Source of the DNA: Gottfriedia acidiceleris
GTDB lineage: Bacteria > Bacillota > Bacilli > Bacillales > Bacillaceae_G
Direction of reading: 5' to 3'
Length of the DNA stretch: 64,000 nt
NCBI RefSeq assembly: GCF_023115465.1
Contig: NZ_CP096034.1
Coordinates: 1,612,001 to 1,676,000, forward strand
How positions within the stretch are numbered: position 1 is the first letter of the stretch; the number at the start of each line of letters is the position of its first letter. The notes beneath the pieces were generated by a model. It was given only the letters and a program-made list of their open reading frames with translations. It did not search any database and was not told the origin of the DNA. The position numbers and the translations under genes were made by a program. Shown piece after piece: positions 37,115-46,979 of the stretch.

Positions 37115-38995
37115 ATGGATCTTACGACAATTGAAAATCCGAGCTTTTTAAAAAATAAAACGAACGGTGAATTAGAAGTATTAAGTGAAGAAATTCGTAA
37201 ATTTCTTATTCAACAGCTTTCTGAAACAGGTGGTCATATTGCGCCAAATTTAGGAGTTGTTGAATTAACGATTGCATTACATAAAGTCTTTAATTCGCCT
37301 AAAGACAAATTTTTATGGGATGTAGGACATCAATCGTATGTTCATAAAATATTAACTGGTCGCGCAAAAGAATTTACAACACTAAGACAATTTAAAGGAT
37401 TATGTGGCTTTCCTAAGCGAAATGAAAGTGAGCATGATGTATGGGAAACCGGACACAGTTCTACTTCTCTATCTGCGGCAATGGGGATGGCTATTGCTAG
37501 AGATATTAAAAAAACTGGTGAATACATTATTCCGATTATTGGAGATGGTGCATTAACTGGTGGGATGGCTCTTGAAGCTATGAATCATATTGGACATGAG
37601 CAAAAAGATGTCATCGTAATTTTAAATGATAATGAAATGTCTATAGCTCCGAACGTAGGTGCTTTACATAGCATTTTAGGAAGACTAAGAACAACTGGTA
37701 AATACCGATGGGCTAAAGGTGAACTTGAAGGTGTGATCAAAAAAATTCCTGGAATCGGAGACAAACTATCAAGTACATCAAAAAAATTAAAAGATAGCCT
37801 TAAATACTTAGTTACACAAGGTATGTTTTTTGAGGAAATGGGATTTACTTATTTTGGACCAGTTGATGGACATAATTTTGAAGACTTATTTGAATCACTT
37901 GAATATGCTAAGAAAACTAAAGGACCGGTATTAGTACATGTACTAACGAAAAAAGGAAAAGGATATAAGCCAGCAGAAAGTGATGATATTGGAACTTGGC
38001 ATGGTACAGGTCCTTATAAAGTAGAATCTGGGAAGTTAATTAAGCCGGATAAAGCACCACCAGCATGGAGTAAACTTGTTAGTGATACTGTATTAAAATT
38101 AGCATTAAAAGATGAGCGAATCGTAGCGATTACTCCTGCAATGCCAGTCGGTTCAAAATTGGAAAATTTCCAAGCTCAATTACCTAACCGAATTTTTGAT
38201 GTCGGTATTGCAGAGCAACATGCGGCTACAGTTGCAGCTGGTTTAGCAACACAAGGAATGAAACCATTTTTAGCAATTTATTCCACATTCCTTCAAAGAG
38301 CATATGACCAAGTATTACATGATATTTGCAGACAAAATTTAAATGTATTCATCGGAATCGACCGTGCAGGATTAGTAGGTGCTGATGGTGAAACTCATCA
38401 AGGTGTGTTTGATATTGCCTTTCTACGTCACATACCAAACTTAGTTTTAATGATGCCTAAAGATGAGAATGAAGGCCAACATATGGTAAACACTGCAATT
38501 CAATACGAAGATGGTCCAATTGCTCTGCGTTTCCCTAGGGGAAATGGTATCGGCGTACCAATGGATGAGCAATTAAAAGAAATTCCGATTGGATCATGGG
38601 AAGTATTAAGAGAAGGTTCTGATGCAGTTATTTTAACATTTGGTACAACAATTCAAATGGCAATGGATGCAGCGGATGATTTAGAGAAAGATAATATTTC
38701 TGTTAAAGTAGTAAACGCAAGATTTATTAAACCAATGGATACTGCAATGTTAAATGATATCTTCAAGGACGGCAAACCGATTTTAACAATTGAAGAAGCA
38801 GTATTACAAGGTGGTTTTGGAAGTGCTGTATTAGAATTTGCAAGTTCAAATAATTTTCAAAACGTCCGTGTAGAACGTATGGGTATACCGGATTTATTTG
38901 TTGAACACGGTGATGTTGATAAATTACTTGATGAAATTCATTTAACAAAAGATGAATCGGTTAAGAAAATCCGTGAAATGGTTTGTAATAAATAA
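37115..38995 (+). CDS. dxs: 1-deoxy-D-xylulose-5-phosphate synthase Dxs
   Basis: Thiamine-diphosphate enzyme that starts the non-mevalonate isoprenoid pathway from pyruvate and glyceraldehyde 3-phosphate. The ThDP motif [20 protein letters not shown]...NDNEMSI, the [15 protein letters not shown] segment with its His, and [18 protein letters not shown] are present. 626 residues. AAGGTGAGTG precedes the ATG. It is followed 15 bases later by yqxC. Confidence 0.96.
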   Translation: MDLTTIENPSFLKNKTNGELEVLSEEIRKFLIQQLSETGGHIAPNLGVVELTIALHKVFNSPKDKFLWDVGHQSYVHKILTGRAKEFTTLRQFKGLCGFPKRNESEHDVWETGHSSTSLSAAMGMAIARDIKKTGEYIIPIIGDGALTGGMALEAMNHIGHEQKDVIVILNDNEMSIAPNVGALHSILGRLRTTGKYRWAKGELEGVIKKIPGIGDKLSSTSKKLKDSLKYLVTQGMFFEEMGFTYFGPVDGHNFEDLFESLEYAKKTKGPVLVHVLTKKGKGYKPAESDDIGTWHGTGPYKVESGKLIKPDKAPPAWSKLVSDTVLKLALKDERIVAITPAMPVGSKLENFQAQLPNRIFDVGIAEQHAATVAAGLATQGMKPFLAIYSTFLQRAYDQVLHDICRQNLNVFIGIDRAGLVGADGETHQGVFDIAFLRHIPNLVLMMPKDENEGQHMVNTAIQYEDGPIALRFPRGNGIGVPMDEQLKEIPIGSWEVLREGSDAVILTFGTTIQMAMDAADDLEKDNISVKVVNARFIKPMDTAMLNDIFKDGKPILTIEEAVLQGGFGSAVLEFASSNNFQNVRVERMGIPDLFVEHGDVDKLLDEIHLTKDESVKKIREMVCNK

Positions 38996-39010
38996 GAGGA
39001 TGACATTTAA

Positions 39011-39838
39011 ATGGCAAAAAAGGAACGAGTAGACGTACTTTTAGTAGATCGTGGTTTAATCGAGACACGAGAAAAAGCTAAACGAGCAATTATGGCAGGA
39101 CTTGTCTATACAAACGAACAAAGATTAGATAAGCCTGGAGAAAAAATAGATATCGAACTCCCTTTACAAATTAAAGGGGAAGTTATGCCTTATGTAAGCC
39201 GTGGAGGGTATAAATTAGAAAAAGCTATAAACACATTCGATCTATCAGTCAAAGATAAAATTATGATTGATATTGGATCTTCGACAGGTGGATTTACGGA
39301 TTGTGCTCTTCAAAATGGGGCGAAAAAATCATATGCACTTGATGTTGGATACAATCAGCTTGCTTGGAAATTAAGACAAGATGAACGCGTTATTGTAATG
39401 GAACGAACAAATTTTCGTTATGTTAAACCAGAAGATTTAATTGAAGGGTTACCTCAATTTGCTTCAATTGACGTATCCTTTATTTCGTTACGTTTGATTT
39501 TACCAGTCTTAAAAACATTATTAGTACCTTCAAGTGATGTTGTCGCATTAATTAAACCACAATTTGAAGCTGGTAGACAGCAAGTTGGTAAAAAAGGTAT
39601 TGTACGCGATCCAAAAGTGCATGAACAAGTTATCGAAATGATGATCGATTTTGCCCTTCGCCAAGGATATGATATAAAAGCATTAACTTTTTCTCCTATA
39701 ACCGGTGGAGACGGTAATATTGAATTTTTAATTCATCTTCATTGGGAAGGTTCAAAGGAAATTGGAAATAGCGAGTTAAATCGATTACCAATGGAAATTG
39801 TAAATGAAGCACATAGTGAATTAAAGAAGGTAAAATAA
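39011..39838 (+). CDS. yqxC: TlyA-family S4-domain RNA methyltransferase YqxC
   Basis: 275 residues: an N-terminal S4 RNA-binding domain (RVDVLLVDRGLIETREKAKR) and an RrmJ/FtsJ-like methyltransferase domain (IDIGSSTGGFTDCALQNGAK for SAM; LIKPQFEAGRQQVGKKGIVRD for catalysis). Such proteins 2'-O-methylate rRNA or act as hemolysin-annotated TlyA. Context is the dxs-yqxC-argR-recN cluster found across Bacillus. Confidence 0.92.
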   Translation: MAKKERVDVLLVDRGLIETREKAKRAIMAGLVYTNEQRLDKPGEKIDIELPLQIKGEVMPYVSRGGYKLEKAINTFDLSVKDKIMIDIGSSTGGFTDCALQNGAKKSYALDVGYNQLAWKLRQDERVIVMERTNFRYVKPEDLIEGLPQFASIDVSFISLRLILPVLKTLLVPSSDVVALIKPQFEAGRQQVGKKGIVRDPKVHEQVIEMMIDFALRQGYDIKALTFSPITGGDGNIEFLIHLHWEGSKEIGNSELNRLPMEIVNEAHSELKKVK

Positions 39839-39840
39839 TA

Positions 39841-39868
39841 AAAAGGAAACCAAATAGGTTTCCTTTTT
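39841..39868 (+). terminator. Terminator after yqxC
   Basis: AAAAGGAAACC-AAATA-GGTTTCCTTTTT. Confidence 0.92.
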
Positions 39869-40020
39869 CTCCTTTTTTCAAATTAAGGTAAAACAGAAAA
39901 AAATTCATGCTAAAAAATGCATTTTATGAAAACGTTTAAAAAAATATATACAATAACGAGTAGATTAGATAAGATATTCTTTAAGTAAGATATTTGTCGG
40001 AATTTGCAAAGAGGTGTATT

Positions 40021-40473
40021 ATGAATAAAGGTCAACGTCATATAAAAATACGAGAAATTATCGCAAAAAATGAAGTCGAAACACAAGATGAATTAGTACA
40101 ATCACTAAGAGACTTAGGGTTTAAAGTAACCCAAGCAACGATTTCACGTGATATAAAAGAACTACATTTAGTAAAAGTTCCGTTATCTGACGGGCGATAT
40201 AAATATAGCTTACCAGCAGATCAACGATTTAATCCGTTACAAAAATTAAAAAGACTTTTAATTGATTCATTCATTAAAATTGATAGTTCAAGTCATTTAA
40301 TTGTAATGAAAACTTTGCCAGGTAATGCAAATGCAGTTGGTGCATTAATTGATCATTTAGATTGGTCAGAAATTATGGGTACAATCTGTGGTGATGATAC
40401 AATCTTAATCATTTGTCGTACACCTGTAGATGCTGAGGATTTAAAAGAAAAATTTATTGACATGCTTCAATAG
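40021..40473 (+). CDS. argR: Arginine repressor ArgR/AhrC
   Basis: Arginine-sensing hexameric regulator. Its N-terminal winged helix ([20 protein letters not shown]...[19 protein letters not shown]) and C-terminal oligomerisation/arginine domain ([34 protein letters not shown]) are complete. ATG 40021 after AGAGGTG gives 150 residues; the frame opens nine codons earlier. A cre-like sequence TGAAAACGTTTAAA lies at 39927. Its likely target in this window is the art gene at the right edge. Confidence 0.95.
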   Translation: MNKGQRHIKIREIIAKNEVETQDELVQSLRDLGFKVTQATISRDIKELHLVKVPLSDGRYKYSLPADQRFNPLQKLKRLLIDSFIKIDSSSHLIVMKTLPGNANAVGALIDHLDWSEIMGTICGDDTILIICRTPVDAEDLKEKFIDMLQ

Positions 40474-40505
40474 GAGAATGGTTTTAAAAAGAGGAGAGAA
40501 ACTCA

Positions 40506-42236
40506 TTGTTATCTGAAATTATCATTAAAAATTTTGCAATCATTGAGGAAGTTTCCATTTCATTTGAAAAGGGTTTAACTGTACTAAGTGGTGAAACAGG
40601 AGCTGGGAAATCGATTATTATTGACGCTATCGGTCTGTTACTTGGTGGTCGTGGTTCTGCAGAATTCGTAAGATATGATACTGAAAAAGCAGAAATTGAA
40701 GGCTTATTTCATATCGAAAATGAGAATCATCTAATTTATTCAAGATGCAGAGAATTAGGCTTTGACATTGAAGATGAAATGATTATTTTAAAAAGAGATA
40801 TTACTTCATCTGGTAAAAGTGTATGCCGTATCAATGGGAAATTAGTGACAACTTCTATACTTAAGGAAATTGGTGGTTTACTTGTTGATATTCATGGGCA
40901 ACATGAAAGCCAAGATTTAATGGACCAAGAACATCATTTACCGATGTTACAACAATACGATGAAAAAGCAATTGCTCCTTTGTATACTGAATATCAAAAA
41001 ATATTTACTAACTATACAGACTTAAAAAAACAGTTAAAGCAATTAACTGAAAATGAACAACAAATGGCCCATAGATTGGATTTAATACAATTTCAGCTAA
41101 CAGAAATACAAAATGCGAATTTGCAAGAAAATGAAGACGATCAGTTGATGGAAGAAAGACTTAAAATTTCTAATTTTGAACGCATTTATAAGTCTTTAGT
41201 TGAAGCGTATCAAAGTTTATCGCAGGATGGATCAGGTTTGGATTCGGTTAGAGCGAGTATGTATTCTTTAGAGTCAGTAACAAATATTGATAATGACATT
41301 AAAGAAATGCATGAAGGAATCAGTAGTAGCTATTACTTATTAGAGGATATATCGTATCGATTACGTGATTCCATTGAACAAATGGAATATGATCCAAATA
41401 GATTAAACGAAATTGAAACTCGTTTAAGCGAGATTTCCATGCTAAAGAAGAAATATGGGCACAGTGTTGCTGATATCTTAAAATATGCAGAAGATATTGA
41501 ACAAGAGTTAGATACTATTCAACATAAAGATCTGCATATCGAGAAGTTACAAAAAGACTTAGATAATGTAACAATCAAGCTAATTAGTGCTGGTAAGACT
41601 CTTTCAAATAAAAGAAAAGAATTGGCAATCAAACTGACTGCTGATATACATAAAGAATTAAAAGAGCTCTATATGGATAAAACAACCTTTGAAATTATGT
41701 TTGATGTTGAAGAAGGACAAGAATCAGATCCAATTTTAGATGATCAACATATAAAGTTTAAAAAAGATGGCTTTGATTTTGTTGAGTTTTATATTTCAAC
41801 AAATCCAGGTGAGCCTTTAAAGCCATTAGCAAAGGTGGCTTCTGGTGGAGAACTTTCAAGGATGTTCCTAGCATTAAAGAGCATTTTCACGAAGCATCAG
41901 GGGATTACATCAATCATATTTGACGAAGTTGATACAGGGGTTAGTGGAAGAGTAGCACAAGCAATAGCAGAAAAAATACACAAGGTGTCTATAGATTCTC
42001 AAGTTCTATGTATAACTCATCTACCACAAGTTGCTTCTATGGCAGATACGCATTTATTTATTGCCAAATTAATTGATGGAAATCGAACGAAAACTTCTGT
42101 TACACCATTACGAAATGATCAAAAAATTACTGAAATTGCAAGGATGATCGCTGGAGTTGAAATTACAGATGTGACGATTCAACACGCTAAAGAATTGATC
42201 GACCAGGCAGCTTCTGCAAAATACCAATCTCAATGA
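40506..42236 (+). CDS. recN: DNA repair ATPase RecN
   Basis: SMC-like ATPase acting early in double-strand-break repair. Walker A GETGAGKSI near residues 30-38, a long coiled coil in the middle (about 160-370), the ABC signature VASGGELSRMFLALK and Walker B SIIFDEVDTGVSGR. The start is TTG 40506 after AGAGGAGAG. 576 residues. Pairing with argR is conserved in Bacillus. Confidence 0.96.
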   Translation: MLSEIIIKNFAIIEEVSISFEKGLTVLSGETGAGKSIIIDAIGLLLGGRGSAEFVRYDTEKAEIEGLFHIENENHLIYSRCRELGFDIEDEMIILKRDITSSGKSVCRINGKLVTTSILKEIGGLLVDIHGQHESQDLMDQEHHLPMLQQYDEKAIAPLYTEYQKIFTNYTDLKKQLKQLTENEQQMAHRLDLIQFQLTEIQNANLQENEDDQLMEERLKISNFERIYKSLVEAYQSLSQDGSGLDSVRASMYSLESVTNIDNDIKEMHEGISSSYYLLEDISYRLRDSIEQMEYDPNRLNEIETRLSEISMLKKKYGHSVADILKYAEDIEQELDTIQHKDLHIEKLQKDLDNVTIKLISAGKTLSNKRKELAIKLTADIHKELKELYMDKTTFEIMFDVEEGQESDPILDDQHIKFKKDGFDFVEFYISTNPGEPLKPLAKVASGGELSRMFLALKSIFTKHQGITSIIFDEVDTGVSGRVAQAIAEKIHKVSIDSQVLCITHLPQVASMADTHLFIAKLIDGNRTKTSVTPLRNDQKITEIARMIAGVEITDVTIQHAKELIDQAASAKYQSQ

Positions 42237-42240
42237 TCTA

Positions 42241-42299
42241 AAAAGAGAATGTTTAATGATGGGAATTTTTTTCTATACATTAAATATTCTCTTTTTTTT
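42241..42299 (+). terminator. Terminator after recN
   Basis: AAAAGAGAAT and TTTAATG pair with CATTAAA and ATTCTCTTTT across a loop of about 19 bases, then a T run. Confidence 0.88.
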
Positions 42300-42479
42300 A
42301 TGGGAATTATTGATAAATTAGTAATTGGAAAATGCTAAATGAAACATACTAATACAACATTATACGTTAAAGAATCTATCATATTTTTACAATCATATTT
42401 TGCTTTTGCTAAGCTAACATTAACTACATAGCCACGAATTAAAAAAATGAAATTTGGCGCTAAGGAGAGTGATTCGCTT

Positions 42480-43655
42480 GTGAAAAATATAAATGTTCAT
42501 CGAATAATAAAAATTCTTCTCCTTTTATTTATTGTTGGTATTGGCGTGTTTAATATAAATCAAAATAATGTGTTTTCATCTACCATAAAAAATAAGGATC
42601 AACAAGAAATTGTTAATGTAGCACTTGGTATGAATGAATTACCAAGTAAAAAGGTAGATGTTAAAGTATTAAACAGTTTAAGAATAATACCAGGGGGACA
42701 GTCAATAGGAGTAAAACTTAACTCAGTAGGTGTCTTAGTCGTTGGACATCATTTAGTAAATACCAGTTCAGGACAAAAGTCTCCAGGCGAAATTGCCGGT
42801 ATTAAAGTAGGAGACATGATAATAAAAATGAATGGTAAACAAATTGAAAAAATGTCAGATGTATTACCTTTTATTCAAAAAGCAGGGAAATATGGAAAAC
42901 CTATAAAAATCACGGTAAAACGTGAGGGTAAGTATTATACAAAAATGTTACAACCTATTCGGGACCAAGGTCATAATAGCTATCGAATTGGATTATATAT
43001 TAGAGATTCAGCTTCTGGTATTGGTACGATGACATTCATTGAACCTAATTCATTAAAATATGGTGCACTAGGACATGTTATCTCTGATAGCGATACGAGA
43101 AAAGCCATAGAAGTAGAAGATGGACATATCGTCTATTCAACAGTGACTGCAATTGAAAAAGGTGCAGATGGCTCACCAGGAGAAAAAATAGCGCATTTTG
43201 CCTTAGATCGTGGAACGATTGGTAATATCACTTCAAATAGTCCATTTGGCATATTTGGTAAAGTTAACAATAAAATAGACAATGGAATCATGTCACAACC
43301 ATTACCAATTGCATTATCAAATGAAGTGAAAAAAGGCCCTGCTAAAATACTTACCGTAATTCATGATAATAAAGTAGAAGCATTTGACATTGAAATAGTA
43401 AGCAGTATTCAACAAAAATTCCCTTCAACTAAAGGAATTATTTTAAAGGTTACAGATAAACGTTTACTTAAAGAAACTGGCGGAATTGTTCAAGGAATGA
43501 GCGGCTCACCAATCATTCAAAATGGAAAATTAATCGGAGCAGTTACACATGTTTTTGTAAATGATTCGACTAGTGGGTATGGGGTTCATATTGAGTGGAT
43601 GCTTGATGAGGCTAAAGTCCCGATTTATGATTATCAAAATAAAAAGGCTTCTTGA
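42480..43655 (+). CDS. spoIVB: SpoIVB serine peptidase
   Basis: Forespore-secreted S55 peptidase that triggers pro-sigma-K processing by cleaving SpoIVFA. It has an N-terminal membrane anchor ([16 protein letters not shown]), a PDZ domain (about 90-165, [20 protein letters not shown]) and a peptidase domain with the catalytic His in [12 protein letters not shown] and Ser in [15 protein letters not shown] 42480 is preferred over ATG 42447, because AAGGAG lies between them. 391 residues. Confidence 0.94.
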   Translation: MKNINVHRIIKILLLLFIVGIGVFNINQNNVFSSTIKNKDQQEIVNVALGMNELPSKKVDVKVLNSLRIIPGGQSIGVKLNSVGVLVVGHHLVNTSSGQKSPGEIAGIKVGDMIIKMNGKQIEKMSDVLPFIQKAGKYGKPIKITVKREGKYYTKMLQPIRDQGHNSYRIGLYIRDSASGIGTMTFIEPNSLKYGALGHVISDSDTRKAIEVEDGHIVYSTVTAIEKGADGSPGEKIAHFALDRGTIGNITSNSPFGIFGKVNNKIDNGIMSQPLPIALSNEVKKGPAKILTVIHDNKVEAFDIEIVSSIQQKFPSTKGIILKVTDKRLLKETGGIVQGMSGSPIIQNGKLIGAVTHVFVNDSTSGYGVHIEWMLDEAKVPIYDYQNKKAS

Positions 43656-43658
43656 TTT

Positions 43659-43696
43659 AAAAAATACACCTATCAAATAATGTAGGTGTATTTTTT
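43659..43696 (+). terminator. Terminator after spoIVB
   Basis: AAAAAATACACCTA (43659-43672) pairs with TAGGTGTATTTTTT (43683-43696). Confidence 0.92.
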
Positions 43697-44049
43697 ATGT
43701 TTATATATACTTCAGAATGCTCGTATTTTTTGTAAAGCGATATCTTCCTACTCGTCTCTTCTTGGAAGTGCTCAAAGGGCTACACTGCATCTTTCAAGTG
43801 TTAAGTATTCTATTAAAGTAACTCTTAATAAATGTATAACAAAAAATAAAATACCCTTTCTCTTTATGAATTATTACAATACTGAAAAATACACTTATAA
43901 AAATTTTGTAGTTAAAAATAAGTCAAAATAGGAAAAAAATGGTAATATACTAATAGCAACATCAAAAGATTAAAAAAAATTTAATGTAAAGGATGGTTGA
44001 TATGACTGGTAATGTTACAGAATTGTAAATTTATATTAAAAATTATAAA
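43697..44049 (+). other. Gap upstream of the spo0A promoters
   Basis: An 81-codon open frame lies here, but it overlaps the spoIVB terminator, lacks a good ribosome binding site and has no recognisable protein features. I treat the stretch as non-coding. Confidence 0.5.
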
Positions 44050-44078
44050 TTTACATACTATTTAATTTTTTATATAAT
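44050..44078 (+). promoter_or_regulatory. Vegetative sigma-A promoter of spo0A (Pv-like)
   Basis: TTTACA (44050-44055) and TATAAT (44073-44078) with a 17-base spacer. It lies 200 bases upstream of the gene, upstream of the sigma-H promoter, the same order as Pv and Ps in B. subtilis. Confidence 0.75.
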
Positions 44079-44093
44079 GAATTATATGTATAA

Positions 44094-44133
44094 TTCGACT
44101 TAATACATAGTAGTTTTTAATGCAATAGTCGAA
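44094..44133 (+). promoter_or_regulatory. 0A-box-like sites between Pv and Ps
   Basis: TTCGACT (44094-44100) and AGTCGAA (44127-44133) each match the 0A box TTCGACA/TGTCGAA at six of seven bases and lie downstream of Pv. Phosphorylated Spo0A is known to shut Pv and activate Ps in B. subtilis, and these sites fit that role. Confidence 0.55.
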
Positions 44134-44195
44134 TGCTAGAAGAAATTGAAGAAAACTATCTATATTAATAAAAATATTCAGAATTTATAATAAAA

Positions 44196-44224
44196 ACAGG
44201 AAATAAATTTTTATTGTCGAAATT
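44196..44224 (+). promoter_or_regulatory. Sigma-H promoter of spo0A (Ps-like) with overlapping 0A box
   Basis: ACAGGAAAT (full match to the sigma-H -35 RNAGGAWWW), an 11-base spacer, then GTCGAAATT (one mismatch to RNNGAATWW). A perfect 0A box TGTCGAA at 44215-44221 overlaps the -10. Confidence 0.8.
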
Positions 44225-44276
44225 ATCGGTAATAAGTAATGAAAATTCACTATAGAGGATGTAGGGAGGAACGGGC

Positions 44277-45065
44277 GTGGAGAAAATTAAAGTATTATTA
44301 GTTGATGATAATAAAGAACTTGTTATTATGTTAGAAAACTACATTAACGCACAAACAGATATGGAAGTGGTTGGGGTTGCGTTTAATGGACAAGACTGCT
44401 TACCTCTAGTGAAAGATAAAAAGCCAGATGTACTAGTCCTAGATATTATTATGCCACATTTAGATGGATTAGCGGTTTTAGATCGTTTACGCACTGGCTT
44501 AGTTGAAAAAATTCCAAACGTAATTATGCTAACAGCATTTGGTCAAGAAGATGTTACTAAAAAAGCTGTTGACCTTGGTGCATCATATTTTATCTTAAAA
44601 CCATTTGATATGGAGCATTTAATCTCAAATATCCGTCAAGTAGTTGGAAAAGGTAGTGCGGTAACTAAACGTAATGCACCTTCTTTAGTTTCAAATTACG
44701 AAAGCAAGCCACGTAACTTAGATGCTAGTATCACAAGTATCATCCATGAAATTGGGGTACCTGCACATATTAAAGGATATATGTACTTACGTGAAGCGAT
44801 TTCGATGGTATATAACGATATTGAGCTTCTAGGTTCAATTACAAAAGTTTTATATCCAGATATCGCTAAAAAGTTTAATACTACAGCTAGCCGAGTTGAA
44901 CGTGCAATTCGACATGCAATTGAAGTAGCATGGAGCCGTGGCAATATCGATAGTATTTCTACATTATTTGGTTATACAATTTCAATGTCAAAGGCAAAAC
45001 CAACAAATTCAGAATTTATTGCAATGGTAGCTGATAAATTACGTTTAGAACATAAAGCTTCTTAA
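44277..45065 (+). CDS. spo0A: Sporulation master regulator Spo0A
   Basis: Response regulator at the end of the phosphorelay. The receiver domain spans residues 1-120, with acidic pocket D10/D11, phospho-acceptor D56 (VLVLDIIMP) and K-containing YFILKPFD. The C-terminal DNA-binding domain has the recognition helix region [22 protein letters not shown]. The start is GTG 44277 after GGGAGGAACG. 262 residues. Autoregulation is supported by the 0A boxes upstream. Confidence 0.98.
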   Translation: MEKIKVLLVDDNKELVIMLENYINAQTDMEVVGVAFNGQDCLPLVKDKKPDVLVLDIIMPHLDGLAVLDRLRTGLVEKIPNVIMLTAFGQEDVTKKAVDLGASYFILKPFDMEHLISNIRQVVGKGSAVTKRNAPSLVSNYESKPRNLDASITSIIHEIGVPAHIKGYMYLREAISMVYNDIELLGSITKVLYPDIAKKFNTTASRVERAIRHAIEVAWSRGNIDSISTLFGYTISMSKAKPTNSEFIAMVADKLRLEHKAS

Positions 45066-45206
45066 TTTATTTTTATTATTCATTACTCAAGAAAATTCAA
45101 TCCCGATTAACTTCTAATAGTGATTCCACAGACATTTCTCTTAGCGAATAACTTCTTATGAGATCTTCGGTACTTTTTCGCATTAGCAATTATATTATTT
45201 GTAAAA

Positions 45207-45241
45207 AGAAAACGTTGTCTATCGTAGACAACGTTTTCTTT
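45207..45241 (+). terminator. Terminator after spo0A
   Basis: AGAAAACGTTGTCTA-TCG-TAGACAACGTTTTCT, a near-perfect stem with a T-rich tail, 140 bases after the stop. Confidence 0.9.
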
Positions 45242-45310
45242 TGCTGTTGAAGTACTACCTTGTCAATTAATTATCAAATTCTCGGAGTAGAGTGATGTTG
45301 ATTTCCATTA

Positions 45311-45425
45311 CAGAATGCTCGCTTTCCCTGGGGCGCCACCTGAGCCTCCTTGGCGAGACCTGAGAATCCTCGGCAAGCCTGCGGGGTCTTTAGCCTTCCC
45401 GCATATCCCAAAGGAGTCGAGCATC
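45311..45425. repeat. GC-rich Bacillaceae-type intergenic repeat
   Basis: Starts CAGAATGCTCGCTTTCC and ends AAAGGAGTCGAGCATCTC, with complementary GAATGCTCG / CGAGCAT ends. The inside is GC-rich (GGGGCGCCACCTGAGCC; GCCTGCGGGGTC) and stands out sharply from the AT-rich surroundings. Similar REP-like blocks with CAGAATGCTCG...GGAGTCGAGCAT ends are scattered through many Bacillaceae genomes. Origin and function unknown. Confidence 0.6.
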
Positions 45426-45545
45426 TCCATTCCAATCAACTAATTCATCTAAAAAAAGTTTGCGATATAAACTTATTTTAATATCCTTTACTTTGTGTAA
45501 AATAACAGATAGTAACCGTTGAATTTACACTTTATAAAAATTAGT

Positions 45546-45574
45546 TTGCGTAATAATTTTTAGTATGCTATAAT
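45546..45574 (+). promoter_or_regulatory. Promoter of the candidate structured RNA
   Basis: TTGCGT (45546-45551) and TATAAT (45569-45574) with a 17-base spacer and an extended -10 (TGC before TATAAT). Confidence 0.65.
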
Positions 45575-45580
45575 AATTAA

Positions 45581-45866
45581 TGCGCCACTGAAACATTTAG
45601 CAAATCGATATTATTACTACGAAATTTGGGAGAAAATTGGACGTACTCCATGACACGTTAGCTATTTCAACCTTATTTCAAAACTAGTAATAGTGTGTGT
45701 TAGTGAAGATTGTTGTGAAACAAGCTGCCTAATGGAACGGCCCTGGAGCCGAATTGCGAAAGAGAGGTAGGGCTTTCGCCAATAAACAACAATTTTTATA
45801 TTTAAATAACTAACATATATAATATAACAAAGGCTATTCGTATACGTTGTACGAATAGCCTTTTTC
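45581..45866 (+). ncRNA. Candidate structured non-coding RNA, family not recognised
   Basis: About 285 bases bounded by an extended -10 promoter and a strong terminator, with no ORF. Helices that can be read: 45612-45619 with 45685-45692 (8 bp); 45694-45704 with 45809-45819 (11 bp, two G-U); 45709-45716 with 45786-45793 (8 bp); hairpin CGGC-CCTGGA-GCCG (45738-45751); hairpin GCGAAAG-10 nt-CTTTCGC (45756-45779). The loop AGGTAG (45765-45770) can pair with CTGCCT (45725-45730) as a pseudoknot. It does not match RNase P, tmRNA, SRP RNA or the riboswitch classes I checked by eye. The downstream uppP gene is on the other strand, so it is not a leader. Confidence 0.6.
45830..45865 (+). terminator. 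Terminator of the candidate RNA
   Basis: AAGGCTATTCGTA (45830-45842) pairs with TACGAATAGCCTT (45850-45862), then TTT. Confidence 0.85.
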
Positions 45867-45902
45867 CATTTATAAAATAAACCGATAAATTATATAAAGA
45901 AA

Positions 45903-45938
45903 TAAAAAAATAGGACATACCAATATGGTTGTCCTATC
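45903..45938 (-). terminator. Terminator after uppP
   Basis: On the minus strand ATAGGACA pairs with TGTCCTAT (45910-45937), with an inner ACCATATTGGT stem, followed by a run of seven T residues. Confidence 0.88.
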
Positions 45939-45961
45939 TCTTTGAAGTTTTTAATTATGAA

Positions 45962-46762
45962 TTAGAATATAAATACAATCGTGAAAACAATCGCTACAAT
46001 AAAACGATAAACTGCAAAACCTGTTAGTTTTACTTTCTCTAATAATTTTAGGAAGGAAACGATCGCAAGTAATGCAACAATGAATGCAGTGATGAATCCA
46101 GTTGCGAATAATGGTAGATCTGAAGCACTTAAAATATCGATATTTTTAATAAAATCTAATCCACTTGCAGCAATCATCATTGGTACTGCTAAAATAAAAG
46201 TAAATTCTGCAGAAGTTTTTCGATCTAATCCAAATAATAATCCCCCAGCTATTGTAGAGCCTGATCGTGAAAATCCTGGCCATAAAGCTAGCATTTGGAA
46301 GCATCCAACAATAAAAGCTTGTTTATATGAGATGTGATCTAAATCAGATGATTTAGGATGTTTAGAGACTTTTTCAGCAACAATTAATAAAATACCGCCT
46401 GCTACTAATCCGATTACAACAGTTTTAGGTGAGAATAAAACATCCTTAATGAAATCATGGAATATAAGCCCTACAATCCCGGCTGGAATAGCACCGATAA
46501 TAATATGAATTAAGTTAAGGTTCGTTTGTCTGTAACCATCTGATTTTACTCCTAGTACTGACCAGAGTCGTTTCCAAAAAACAACAACTACGGCTAGAAT
46601 TGAACCAAGTTGAACTATTACTTCAAAAAATGAAGCCTTCTCACCTGTGAAATTTAATAAATCAGCAACTAATATCATATGACCAGTAGAAGAAACAGGT
46701 AAAAATTCTGTTAATCCTTCTACCATCCCCATGATCAAACCAATTAACCAATCAGGTAACAT
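45962..46762 (-). CDS. uppP: Undecaprenyl-diphosphatase UppP/BacA
   Basis: Recycles the undecaprenyl lipid carrier by dephosphorylating undecaprenyl pyrophosphate; confers bacitracin tolerance. Both signature motifs are present: [20 protein letters not shown] and [20 protein letters not shown]. Seven to eight membrane helices, 266 residues. GGAGG lies 9 bases before ATG 46762. Confidence 0.95.
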   Translation of the reverse strand: MLPDWLIGLIMGMVEGLTEFLPVSSTGHMILVADLLNFTGEKASFFEVIVQLGSILAVVVVFWKRLWSVLGVKSDGYRQTNLNLIHIIIGAIPAGIVGLIFHDFIKDVLFSPKTVVIGLVAGGILLIVAEKVSKHPKSSDLDHISYKQAFIVGCFQMLALWPGFSRSGSTIAGGLLFGLDRKTSAEFTFILAVPMMIAASGLDFIKNIDILSASDLPLFATGFITAFIVALLAIVSFLKLLEKVKLTGFAVYRFIVAIVFTIVFIF

Positions 46763-46925
46763 TTAAAAATACCTCCATAAATACTTTTCGTTATAAAATA
46801 TACACAATACATTACATTTTACTTGAAAACTAATTAATATGAAAGGAAGTTTAAATTAAAATTAGCTCATAATTGTTAATTATTTGTACAATTTTACATA
46901 AAAATGAAATTTAAGGTTAGAATAA

Positions 46926-46954
46926 ATAAAAAAAGAAGTAGAAAAACTACTTCT
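46926..46954 (-). terminator. Terminator after yycC
   Basis: On the minus strand AGAAGTAG-TTTTT-CTACTTCT is followed by seven T residues. Confidence 0.85.
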
Positions 46955-46979
46955 GCCATTTTTATTGACGCTATTTTGA

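Noticed and set aside
42345-42351. CATACTA as a sigma-F/G -10 for spoIVB
   Set aside because: The -10 fits, but no acceptable -35 lies 17-18 bases upstream, so I do not list it as a promoter.
43711-43790. Second copy of the GC-rich repeat
   Set aside because: Only the first 11 bases (CAGAATGCTCG) agree with the repeat at 45311; the rest is unrelated AT-rich sequence.
43686-43931. 81-codon ORF between spoIVB and spo0A
   Set aside because: It overlaps the spoIVB terminator, has no ribosome binding site and has an unusual composition with no recognisable features.
45581-45866. Assignment of the structured RNA to 6S, c-di-GMP, cobalamin or ydaO classes
   Set aside because: Single short motifs such as GCCACTG or GAGCCGAA occur, but the order and the remaining conserved parts of these classes are missing.
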